Shown here: piece by piece, positions 1 to 6,980 of the stretch
Numbering within the stretch: the first letter of the stretch is position 1
Layout of the letters: every line of letters begins with the position of its first letter
Assembly: GCA_964534995.1 (NCBI GenBank)
Contig: CAZHSC010000119.1
Location: forward strand, 1 to 7,204
Direction of reading: 5' to 3'
Length of the DNA stretch: 7,204 nt
From: JAJTFW01 sp964534995
GTDB lineage: Bacteria > Bacteroidota > Bacteroidia > AKYH767-A > OLB10
Notes under the pieces: model-generated
What the model saw: only the letters and a program-made list of their open reading frames with translations
Databases searched by the model: none
Told to the model about the DNA's origin: nothing
Position numbers and translations under genes: made by a program

Positions 1-2621
1 TTGGTACCCGGTGTGCCGGCATAAAATATATTGCCGTTGGAAGCCGCATTATATGTTGTTAAGGTGGTGGAAGAACGGCGATAAGCAACGGTATAGCCCG
101 TAGCGCCCGAAGGTGTTGAACTGTTCAGGAAAATATTGTTCCTCAGCGTAGCGTTCGGACCCGTAGACACATTGATAGCGCTGGATCCAAACAATGCGCC
201 ACTGCTGCTTCCGTTAAGGTACACGGTGTTGTAATCAACGAGGACCGTGGTACCTCCCGCGATGTTAATACCGTTTAATCCGTTGGCCAGATTGGCGATG
301 GGGGCAGAGATATTACCAATGGTATTGTTGCGGAGGTTGGTGGTAGTTCCACCTGCAATGTGAATACCGGTAGCGGTAGCACTGGCGCTTCCCGTTGCAC
401 TAATATTATATAGTTTATTCCTGCCTATGGTGTTGGATCCGCCGGCATTCTGAAAGATACCATGTACGGCCACTGCGGAAACTCCGCTAATTCCTAAATT
501 ATTGATGTTGTTTCCGGAACATTCCAATCCGATGGATGACACAGAACCAAGATATATACCATACAGGGTTCCGGTTCCGCTAACATTGCTGATGGTGTTT
601 CCGCTGACAGTACTTCCGGCAGCGCCGTAGCCATTATAAATTCCGTATGAAACTCCGGATCCTGCTGTAATATTGGACACCGTGTTGTTAATCGTCTGCA
701 TGATTTGCCCGGTGCCGGTTCTGTATTCAAATCCATTAAAGGTTGAAGATCCTGCCAATGTAACATTGGAGCAGGTGTTGTTACTGAGCGTACCCGTGCC
801 CGATGAAGGGGAACCAAAATTATAATAGGCACGGAAAATACCTGAAGTAGCCGTCCTGCTGATGCCTGTACCGCTAAGCGTATTGTTGCTAACCGTAAAA
901 TTTGGCGTGGACTGACTGTTATAAATCAAATACATGGCCCCTGAAGAAGGAATGGTAAGTCCGCCGGTGAGGGAATTATTGGAAATAGTATAGGATAAAG
1001 CAGTGCCAGCTCCGTAAATCAGCGAAAACTCGCCTGTTGGCGTTCCGCCTGAATAACTGATATTCTGAAAACCATTGTTATTGATACTATGCGCAGCTGT
1101 ATTTACGGCAGATGAAACATAAATTCCCCTGAATGTTTTAGAGGTAACCCCTGTATAGGTTACGCCACTGATGGTGTTTCCATTAACATTTAAGGCATTG
1201 TTAACCGAGGCTGTAACGCCAATGGGATAAAAAGCTCCTGTAGTTCCTGAAATATTGACATTGCTGATGGAGTTATTGTTAATATTTAAGGTGCCGATCC
1301 CTGCAAACTGGCTCAATATAACTTCTGCAGTTCCTGTACCATTATAGGTAAAATTGTTAATAGTATTTCCGTTTACGTTAACCGTGGTAGCCGCTGAATT
1401 GATCCAGATCGCGGTAAAGGCGGCTGTGGAGGAAACAGTTCTTGTAGCGCTGATGGTGTTATTATTTACATTGATGGTATTGCCATTGGCACCGGATTGC
1501 GCCATTTCAACATCAATACACCAGTCGATGGCGGAGGCGCTGGAACCTCCGGTAATAGTTATGTTATTATTGTTAATGTCGGCACTGGCACCAATGGAAG
1601 AGGCATTGGCGAAGATACCCCGGTTGGTTGCAGGGTGATTTACACCCGAGCCGGTGTTATTGTTCACCGTGTTATAGGAAACATTAAAACTCCATTGTTC
1701 CTTTACAAATACAGCGGCACAGGCATTTGTGGCGCCGGTACCTCCTCCAAAATTGATAATGGTATTTCCTGTAGCCAGTGAACTGCCCCCGATGTCATTG
1801 CCGGTGTCAGCGAGCGTATAGGGTGAAGGCGCTGCGAAGCCTGACATACAGATACCTGTATTGACATTCTGAATGGTATTGCTATAGAATTTATTATTGG
1901 AACTGGCTCCGCCTGCCGCCGTGACAGTGAGCGTGGTTTGCATGGCAGCCGGCGTACAGGCCAGCAAAGTGATACCGTTTGAACCCTGGAATGCAGGGCC
2001 TCCGGAAGCCGCGGTGTTGTTGTTTCTGTTTAAGGTAATGACACAATTTTTAATGATATTGTTACTGGCACCATCTGTAGCGCCGGCTTTAAACAATCCA
2101 TATCCATATTCCATCATGGTAATGTTGGAGGCGGTATTGGGATCAAGCAGGTCGATACCATCAATGGTAACATAATCTGAACCCACCAGCGCCCACATTC
2201 CATCCATGGCAGCCGAAGTAGCTGTGGCAATTCCGGCATAAGCCGTGATCAACGGATTAGCACCTGCACCGCTTTTCTGGAATACGACCGGATCGGCAAA
2301 CGTACCGGTGGCAGTGAGTTCGATTCTCGCCGCCAATGTTTCGGTATGTCCGGCAGCCACATCAAAAGTGACACCTCCGGGGCCTACGCCCTGGCTGTTG
2401 AGATCCGCTACGGCAGCCGCCATGCTGGCATAATCACCCGGTATGGTTTTAACCCCCGATAATTGCGCTGAGGATACGGAGGGCATCAATAAGCCGACTG
2501 TAAAAATGATTGCTACTGCAATGATTCCGGGCCATCCTGCAGGGTTGTGTCCGGATACCCTGCAAGTACCGTTTTCTGCTAACAGGCTAACAGTACCGGA
2601 TTGAGTAATACTTGATTTCAT
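1..2621 (-). CDS. Secreted right-handed parallel beta-helix repeat protein, 3' end missing
   Basis: I translated the minus strand by hand. It is open for 873 codons from the ATG at 2621 to the window edge, with no stop or frameshift, so the gene is truncated by the window. An in-frame TAA lies directly upstream of this ATG and no other plausible start is near. Residues 1-52 look like a signal peptide: an unusually long polar n-region, a hydrophobic core at about 33-46, then SVSSA|QL as the likely cleavage site. Residues 53-200 (including VKTIPGDYASM and DYVTIDGIDL) match the usual N-terminal part of Bacteroidota pectin-lyase-fold surface proteins. From about 311 to 831 runs a regular series of NNTI/GNTI/NNSL rungs. 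No catalytic residues of polysaccharide lyases are recognisable, so a structural or adhesive surface role is more likely than an enzyme, though this is inference. Family members often end in a type IX secretion sorting domain; here that end lies outside the window. The gene is divergent from the sensor kinase. Confidence 0.9.
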   Translation of the reverse strand, partial: MKSSITQSGTVSLLAENGTCRVSGHNPAGWPGIIAVAIIFTVGLLMPSVSSAQLSGVKTIPGDYASMAAAVADLNSQGVGPGGVTFDVAAGHTETLAARIELTATGTFADPVVFQKSGAGANPLITAYAGIATATSAAMDGMWALVGSDYVTIDGIDLLDPNTASNITMMEYGYGLFKAGATDGASNNIIKNCVITLNRNNNTAASGGPAFQGSNGITLLACTPAAMQTTLTVTAAGGASSNNKFYSNTIQNVNTGICMSGFAAPSPYTLADTGNDIGGSSLATGNTIINFGGGTGATNACAAVFVKEQWSFNVSYNTVNNNTGSGVNHPATNRGIFANASSIGASADINNNNITITGGSSASAIDWCIDVEMAQSGANGNTINVNNNTISATRTVSSTAAFTAIWINSAATTVNVNGNTINNFTYNGTGTAEVILSQFAGIGTLNINNNSISNVNISGTTGAFYPIGVTASVNNALNVNGNTISGVTYTGVTSKTFRGIYVSSAVNTAAHSINNNGFQNISYSGGTPTGEFSLIYGAGTALSYTISNNSLTGGLTIPSSGAMYLIYNSQSTPNFTVSNNTLSGTGISRTATSGIFRAYYNFGSPSSGTGTLSNNTCSNVTLAGSSTFNGFEYRTGTGQIMQTINNTVSNITAGSGVSYGIYNGYGAAGSTVSGNTISNVSGTGTLYGIYLGSVSSIGLECSGNNINNLGISGVSAVAVHGIFQNAGGSNTIGRNKLYNISATGSASATATGIHIAGGTTTNLRNNTIGNISAPIANLANGLNGINIAGGTTVLVDYNTVYLNGSSSGALFGSSAINVSTGPNATLRNNIFLNSSTPSGATGYTVAYRRSSTTLTTYNAASNGNIFYAGTPGT
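129..1691 (-). repeat. About 17 tandem beta-helix rungs of ~31 residues
   Basis: Within the beta-helix protein, an Asn-rich turn (N-N/G-N-T/S-I/V/L) recurs with its last residue at about 319, 354, 390, 421, 452, 484, 518, 551, 582, 617, 648, 677, 706, 737, 768, 800 and 831. The spacing is 29-36 residues, most often 31, or roughly 93 bases in the DNA. Each unit has the form of a short strand (such as TLNI), the Asn turn, a strand ending in SNV or NI, a Gly/Thr/Ser loop, then a strand such as GIY or GIF. This is the PbH1-like pattern of a right-handed parallel helix with Asn ladders. The copies are diverged at DNA level, although plus-strand strings like ctgatggtgtt recur. Confidence 0.8.
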
Positions 2622-2685
2622 TTATGTTGGTTTTTGTTTTCTTAAGTAAACAGCAAAACAGGCTTGTATCATTCAGCCCATCCGA

Positions 2686-2736
2686 CCATCTGATCCGGAA
2701 AAATTGAGGAGGTAATCTTGTCACCCAATCAGATGG
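2686..2736. repeat. 9-bp inverted repeat with 33-base spacer
   Basis: CCATCTGAT at 2686-2694 is exactly complementary to ATCAGATGG at 2728-2736. Flanking CCCATCC-like and GGATAGGG-like bases extend the symmetry imperfectly. It lies 65-115 bases upstream of the beta-helix start, so it could be a hairpin in that gene's leader or a pair of protein-binding half-sites. Chance is not excluded at this arm length. Confidence 0.35.
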
Positions 2737-2840
2737 ATAGGGAGACCTCTCCGCATTGAGGCCCCCTTCCCATCCTTCAACAAACAACTTTTTGTTTTGG
2801 CTTCCGGAATTTATCCGAATCTAATCCTTCGCAATTTCGG

Positions 2841-2848
2841 TATTTTTG
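2841..2848 (+). promoter_or_regulatory. Candidate -7 promoter element (TATTTTTG) for the sensor kinase
   Basis: TATTTTTG fits the TAnnTTTG -7 consensus used by the primary sigma factor of Bacteroidota. Transcription would start near 2855, leaving a leader of about 125 bases before the kinase ATG. No TTG is present at the expected -33 distance; the nearest upstream one, at 2797-2799, is too far away. The promoter may be weak or need an activator, or the match may be chance. Confidence 0.45.
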
Positions 2849-2861
2849 CAAGGTTGAAAAC

Positions 2862-2875
2862 CCCTAATATTAGGG
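2862..2875. promoter_or_regulatory. Perfect 14-bp palindrome, candidate operator
   Basis: CCCTAATATTAGGG reads identically on both strands; symmetry stops at the next base pair. It begins 13 bases after the end of the TATTTTTG element, so it would lie at the very beginning of the kinase transcript. That is a position where a bound dimeric regulator could block transcription; the same sequence could also form a short hairpin at the 5' end of the RNA. Its binding protein cannot be identified from the sequence. Confidence 0.45.
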
Positions 2876-2902
2876 CTCATGGCTATGATTTATCACAGGT
2901 AT

Positions 2903-2934
2903 TGTATATTCATAATAGCTTCCATATGAATACA
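2903..2934. promoter_or_regulatory. Interrupted dyad TGTATATTCATA-N10-TATGAATACA, candidate regulator site
   Basis: The inner arms TATTCATA (2907-2914) and TATGAATA (2925-2932) are exactly complementary, separated by 10 bases. If two extra bases (AT) in the left arm are looped out, the symmetry extends to TGTATTCATA against TATGAATACA. Centre-to-centre arm spacing is close to two helical turns, suitable for a dimeric regulator; as RNA it would be a hairpin in the kinase leader. It lies 46 bases before the kinase start codon. Confidence 0.4.
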
Positions 2935-2979
2935 GTTAAAATAATTACCCGCCCCAACTGCTACATCAATTAATCACAG

Positions 2980-5900
2980 ATGAACCTTCCCATACGCTAT
3001 TTAATTTTCAGTATGCTGGCTTTGCTGAGCCTGTTCCCCCGTGTGTATGGCCAAAATCTGATGTATTTTAAAAATTACACCACGCAGGATGGTCTTCCTG
3101 CAGGAACTGTAACCGGAATCTGGAATGATGCCAGAGGTTTTCTCTGGCTGTTGTCGGAAAATGGATTATGCAGATTTGATGGCTATGAATTTGTCAGCTA
3201 CAGAAACAATCCCTCCGATATTAACAGCCTTCCCTCCTCTACCGTTTTATCAGGACATTCGGACATGGAGGGGAATACTTTTTTCATCACCTCACAGGCC
3301 ATCACTAAATATGTATATAAAAACGAATCCTTCCATTCGTTGATTCCATTGTCGTCGGGAACGGATGCCAGACTTGTCCATTTCCATGACAAATACACCT
3401 ATATACTTGTCGAAGATCGTTTATATAAAGTTGACTTCTCAGCCGAAATGGTGAAATACTTTAAAATTCCAGTCCATCAGTTGCCTGATGCCAGGGTAAA
3501 CTCCATGATATATGATGACAAGTTATTCATGCAGGCCAAAGGATTTACCGGATATTTTGACTTGTCTTCAGAAACATTTCATGAGGTATCTCTTAACGAC
3601 AGTCCCGGAGATAGCCTGGAGTCAATTCCACTTCAGAGTTCTTACTTTTTCACCAAACCGGATAAACAACTGTATTTAAGTTTCCCTTCTCATCTGTTCC
3701 GCTATATCCCCTCCCAACAGCAATTTACAGAGTTGCCACCCAGGCCCAGCGAAAACTCAGGGCTCAGGGGTAATACAGGCTTCGAAAACAAATTTAATAA
3801 TTATATTTTCATTCTTGCAAAATCAGGAGAGATCGAGGTGTGTAATCTGATAAACGGCACTTCGTTTACCAGCGATATTTTAGTTAAGATGAAAGACCGA
3901 TTTAACGGCACCATAGATTGCAACGGCTTTGCACAGATTTCTGACAACCGCATATGGGTTCAAAGCAGCAATGCGGGCTTAATGGAACTCAGTATAGTTG
4001 ATGATTCCTTAGTACTGGTAAATCATTTCCATACCGGAAATTCCGATATACCCACCAATAATTGCAACCTGATTCATTCAAATAACGATGAACTCACCTG
4101 GTTTTTCAATACAGTAAAGGGCCTTGTCAAATGTGAAAAAAGCAATACCCTGATAAGAAACTACAAAACCGGTATCACTTCACATCCATCCAATATAACG
4201 CTAAGCAATAACATACGGGCTATCTGTGAATCCGCCTCCGGCGAGTTGCTGACAGGAACGCTGGACGGAGCTTATAATATGAAGTACCACGGAGATGTAA
4301 TTAAACCATTGAAACATCCTGTAACTGCTGCCCATATCTTTGACAATAATTCTTTCGGCACCGTAACCAAAGACAGGCATGGCACCTTTTGGATAAGCAG
4401 CTGGAATAAACCCATACTTTACCGTTTGAATTTCAACGAGCGCACGTTCACTGAAATTAATATAAATACCGGCAACACTCCGCTCACCAAATCATCCATT
4501 CGTTGTGCGTATGCCGACCCTGACGATTATCTTTACCTGGGGTCTTTTTCCGGAAGTCTCTATAAAATACTTACATCGGAAGAGAATGCCCGGCTTGAAA
4601 AGGTATCTTTGGTAAGAAAGAAAAAGCACTCAAAAGACCCTGCCATTTTTTGCATCAGCAGTTTTACCAAAGGAAATCTGCTAGTAGGTACATCGCAGGG
4701 TATCTTTGTGTACAACAAAGCCACATCCGGGTTGTATTTACTCAATGCTGAAATCCCCCTGCTTTCTTCAGATGTCAGGAGCATTTATTATACGGACCCT
4801 GAAAACATATGGATTGGAACTAACGGTAATGGGTTGCTGCAATATAATCCCGTTAATAAAACCCTGCGTCAATACACAAAGGAAAACGGCCTTTCTGACA
4901 ATTCGGTATACAGCCTGTTAGCTGACAATAAGAAGAATATCTGGATGGGGACCAACAGAGGTGTCTGCCGGCTCACACCATCTACAGGCGCCTTTTTGAC
5001 TTTTTCCGAAAAGGACGGAATTCAGTTTGAAGAATTCAATACAAATGCCGCTTGTTTACTGTCAGACGGCAGGCTTGCCTTTGGAGGCGTCAATGGTATC
5101 ATTTTGTTTCATCCCGACACCATCCTGGTCAATAAGAAATCACCCGAACCCCTCTTGTTAAAAATTCTTGCCAACAATGCGCCGGTAGCGCTGGACACTT
5201 CATTTACTTTCGGCTACAATGAAAACTACCTTACCTTTCAATTTGCCGCACTTGATCTTTTCAGGAATGAAGAAATACAGTATGCCTATACCCTGGAAGG
5301 TCTGGACAAGCATTGGACGTATTGTGGTAAAAGGCGATTCACCACCTACGCCAACCTGCAACCCGGCTCGTACCTCTTCAAAGTTAAATGCACCGATCCG
5401 CACGGGGAATGGAGCCGGAATATCCTGACCATACCCATCACCATACTTACGCCCTGGTATAAATCCTGGTATTTTTTCCTCTCCATAGCACTGCTGTGTG
5501 CAGGTCTCATTTATGCCTGGATCCGCTATAAGAATAAGCAAAATGAACGGGTCCTTAAAATCAGGGAAAATATTGCGCGTGATTTACATGATGAAATTGG
5601 CTCTAACCTGAGTTCCATATCCATCTTTAACCAGGTTGCCAAAGAAAGTGTGACTAAAAACGGAAAAGATATTATCCCCATCCTTGATAAAATAGGCGAA
5701 TATGCACAAATATCACAGGAGGCCATGGGGGACATAGTCTGGATGATTACCACCAAAAACGACACCTTCGAAAATATCCTGACGAAAATGCAAGGTTATG
5801 CTACTGAAAATATAGGCCATTCTTCCATCAGGCTTTTTATAAATTTTGATGAGAAAATGAAGCATCTTAAAATCGGGATGAAACAGAGAAAAAACCTTTA

Positions 5901-6153
5901 CCTTATTTTCAAAGAAAGCATTAATAATATTTTGAAATACGCTCAATGTAAAAATATATGGATTGACCTTTACCAAAATAATAATATCGTTACACTGCAG
6001 ATCAAAGATGACGGAAAAGGGTTTGACATGAATACCACGGGTGGTAACGGCCTTATAAATATGAAAAAAAGGGCGGAAGAAATCAAGGGCCTCCTAAGCA
6101 TTGATTCTGCCCCCGGAAAAGGAACCGGTATTAAACTTATGTTCGACCTCTGA
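2980..6153 (+). CDS. Two-component sensor histidine kinase with double beta-propeller and Y_Y_Y sensor
   Basis: This is a complete 1057-residue inner-membrane kinase. Residues 1-24 are a signal peptide (hydrophobic core LIFSMLALLSLF, likely cut VYG|Q). Residues 25 to about 715 carry Reg_prop-type blades such as GFLWLLSENGLCRFDG (53-68), NIWIGTNGNGLLQYNP (609-624) and NIWMGTNRGVCRL (653-665). A Y_Y_Y domain follows at about 740-824 (YTLEGLDKHW, YANLQPGSYLFKVK), then a single transmembrane helix near 829-847. The HisKA_3 domain contains ARDLHDEIGSNLS with His870 as phosphoacceptor, and DIVWMI at 918-923. The HATPase has an N-box around KESINNILKYA (978-988), a G1 box DDGKGFD (1010-1016) and glycines at 1021-1024 and 1046-1050. 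All key residues are present. Unlike hybrid SusR-type sensors it has no fused receiver or AraC domain; the partner is the next gene. An in-frame TAA three codons upstream supports this start. The ligand is unknown; propeller-Y_Y_Y sensors often, but not always, respond to glycans. Confidence 0.95.
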   Translation: MNLPIRYLIFSMLALLSLFPRVYGQNLMYFKNYTTQDGLPAGTVTGIWNDARGFLWLLSENGLCRFDGYEFVSYRNNPSDINSLPSSTVLSGHSDMEGNTFFITSQAITKYVYKNESFHSLIPLSSGTDARLVHFHDKYTYILVEDRLYKVDFSAEMVKYFKIPVHQLPDARVNSMIYDDKLFMQAKGFTGYFDLSSETFHEVSLNDSPGDSLESIPLQSSYFFTKPDKQLYLSFPSHLFRYIPSQQQFTELPPRPSENSGLRGNTGFENKFNNYIFILAKSGEIEVCNLINGTSFTSDILVKMKDRFNGTIDCNGFAQISDNRIWVQSSNAGLMELSIVDDSLVLVNHFHTGNSDIPTNNCNLIHSNNDELTWFFNTVKGLVKCEKSNTLIRNYKTGITSHPSNITLSNNIRAICESASGELLTGTLDGAYNMKYHGDVIKPLKHPVTAAHIFDNNSFGTVTKDRHGTFWISSWNKPILYRLNFNERTFTEININTGNTPLTKSSIRCAYADPDDYLYLGSFSGSLYKILTSEENARLEKVSLVRKKKHSKDPAIFCISSFTKGNLLVGTSQGIFVYNKATSGLYLLNAEIPLLSSDVRSIYYTDPENIWIGTNGNGLLQYNPVNKTLRQYTKENGLSDNSVYSLLADNKKNIWMGTNRGVCRLTPSTGAFLTFSEKDGIQFEEFNTNAACLLSDGRLAFGGVNGIILFHPDTILVNKKSPEPLLLKILANNAPVALDTSFTFGYNENYLTFQFAALDLFRNEEIQYAYTLEGLDKHWTYCGKRRFTTYANLQPGSYLFKVKCTDPHGEWSRNILTIPITILTPWYKSWYFFLSIALLCAGLIYAWIRYKNKQNERVLKIRENIARDLHDEIGSNLSSISIFNQVAKESVTKNGKDIIPILDKIGEYAQISQEAMGDIVWMITTKNDTFENILTKMQGYATENIGHSSIRLFINFDEKMKHLKIGMKQRKNLYLIFKESINNILKYAQCKNIWIDLYQNNNIVTLQIKDDGKGFDMNTTGGNGLINMKKRAEEIKGLLSIDSAPGKGTGIKLMFDL

Positions 6154-6198
6154 AAAACGCAACGGCAGATTAAATACGTAAAAAGTACGCTTTAGCAG

Positions 6199-6231
6199 AG
6201 CTCCTGGTTAAAACCAATGCCTCCCGGAGCT
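6199..6231 (+). other. Nested hairpins between kinase and regulator genes
   Basis: AGCTCC (6199-6204) pairs with GGAGCT (6226-6231), enclosing a second stem TGGTT/AACCA (6205-6209 with 6212-6216). An alternative pairing CTCC-C-GGAG (6221-6229) competes with the outer stem. No T-run follows, so this is not a standard intrinsic terminator. It could stabilise the kinase mRNA end or reduce read-through into the regulator gene. Further along the gap, a 10-bp perfect palindrome AGCGGCCGCT lies at 6267-6276. Confidence 0.35.
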
Positions 6232-6329
6232 GGTATGCATGTAAATTGAATTCCCCGGCGTAAGCAAGCGGCCGCTAAATGTTGCATTGGCTGACTAATT
6301 ATAGGTAGAGGCGGATGGAAATTAAGCAA

Positions 6330-6337
6330 TATCTTTG
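6330..6337 (+). promoter_or_regulatory. TAnnTTTG-like element touching the regulator start codon
   Basis: TATCTTTG matches the Bacteroidota -7 consensus and ends only 4 bases before the regulator ATG. If used, transcription would begin at or just inside the start codon, giving a leaderless mRNA. No TTG is present at a suitable -33 distance. The match may be chance, and the regulator may instead be co-transcribed with the kinase across the 188-base gap. Confidence 0.3.
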
Positions 6338-6341
6338 AAGT

Positions 6342-6980
6342 ATGATTAAGGTAATGGTTTTTGATGATAACAAAGGGCGTCTTGAAAGCCTGGAGTTATT
6401 AATTAATCAGTACGATGACATGAAGTGTGTTGGCACCTTTGTGAACTGTGAAGGCATAATTGAAAAAGCAGGGAAGTTAAAACCGAATGTGATTTTAATG
6501 GATATAGATATGCCCGGGTTGAATGGCATTGAAGGACTGAAGCTGATTAAAAATGCGATGCCAGAAGTCATGGTTATTATGCAGACCGTTTTCGATGACG
6601 AGGATAAAATTTTTGAAGCCATTAAAGCAGGCGCCCAGGGGTATTTTCTTAAAATGACCTCGCCGGTAAAATTAATAGAAGGTATCCGCGATGTGATGGA
6701 AGGCGGCGCGCCGATGACCCCCTCGGTTGCGAAAAAAATCCTCGAGGTTTTTCAGTTGAAATCCGGAGCGAGAAATAAGAAAAACACATTTGATCTTACC
6801 CCTCGTGAATTAGAGATTTTATCGCACCTCGTGAAGGGAGCCAGCTATAAAATGATTGCCGATGCCCTGGGCATCAGCTGGCATACCGTAAACTCTCATT
6901 TTAAGAAGATTTATGAGAAATTGCATGTTCACTCTGCCACGGAAGCTATTTCGGTAGCCATGGAACAAAAGATAGTTTGA
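6342..6980 (+). CDS. LuxR/NarL-family response regulator
   Basis: This is a 212-residue cytoplasmic DNA-binding response regulator, the usual length for the family. The receiver spans about 1-120: acidic pair Asp8-Asp9 (VFDDN), phosphoacceptor Asp54 in LMDIDMPGLNG, conserved Thr82 and Lys104 (YFLK). A linker of about 30 residues leads to the LuxR-type HTH at about 152-208, with LTPRELEIL, a recognition helix around SWHTVNSHFKKIYEKL, and HVHSATEA near the end. All phosphorylation residues are intact. NarL-type regulators are the usual partners of HisKA_3 kinases, so the gene directly upstream is the expected kinase; the 188-base gap leaves open whether they are one transcript. The ATG at 6342 places MIKVMVFDD at the normal position for the first receiver strand; the next ATG (codon 5) would cut into that strand. 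Targets are unknown; the upstream divergent region is the obvious place to look. Confidence 0.95.
   Translation: MIKVMVFDDNKGRLESLELLINQYDDMKCVGTFVNCEGIIEKAGKLKPNVILMDIDMPGLNGIEGLKLIKNAMPEVMVIMQTVFDDEDKIFEAIKAGAQGYFLKMTSPVKLIEGIRDVMEGGAPMTPSVAKKILEVFQLKSGARNKKNTFDLTPRELEILSHLVKGASYKMIADALGISWHTVNSHFKKIYEKLHVHSATEAISVAMEQKIV

Larger units (their letters stand above)
2622..2979. other. Divergent intergenic regulatory region
   Basis: This 358-base stretch separates the starts of the beta-helix gene (leftward) and the sensor kinase (rightward) and contains no supported gene. It holds a 9-bp inverted repeat nearer the beta-helix gene, a small AT-rich hairpin (AAACAA at 2782-2787 pairing with TTGTTT at 2792-2797), a promoter-like TATTTTTG facing the kinase, a perfect 14-bp palindrome and an interrupted dyad. 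No TAnnTTTG element was found facing the beta-helix gene, so its promoter is unresolved. Neither start codon has a clear Shine-Dalgarno sequence; the bases before the beta-helix ATG are A-rich, as is common in Bacteroidota. Confidence 0.7.

Noticed and set aside
494..832. 112-codon minus-strand open frame
   Set aside because: It lies inside the long beta-helix coding frame in another reading frame, has no recognisable domain, and is explained by the biased Asn/Gly/Thr-rich repeat composition. The same applies to the plus-strand open frames between 1354 and 2433.
129..1691. Possible CRISPR array or tandem DNA repeat because of the ~93-base periodicity
   Set aside because: The repeat units are diverged at DNA level and keep one open reading frame with a protein-level pattern; there are no near-identical repeats with unique spacers.
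1..2621. Polysaccharide lyase or other enzyme activity for the beta-helix protein
   Set aside because: The fold resembles pectin lyases but no catalytic or calcium-binding motif is recognisable in the visible 873 residues, so an enzymatic label would be unsupported.
2587..2787. 66-codon minus-strand open frame across the beta-helix start
   Set aside because: It overlaps the signal peptide region in a different frame, has no recognisable motif, and lies mostly in the divergent regulatory region.
5200..5541. 113-codon minus-strand open frame opposite the Y_Y_Y region
   Set aside because: It is antisense to the well-supported kinase gene and shows no independent domain; it is a shadow of the kinase codons.
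2980..6153. Hybrid two-component system (kinase fused to receiver and AraC domain)
   Set aside because: The protein ends directly after the HATPase domain (GKGTGIKLMFDL then stop); the receiver is in a separate gene.
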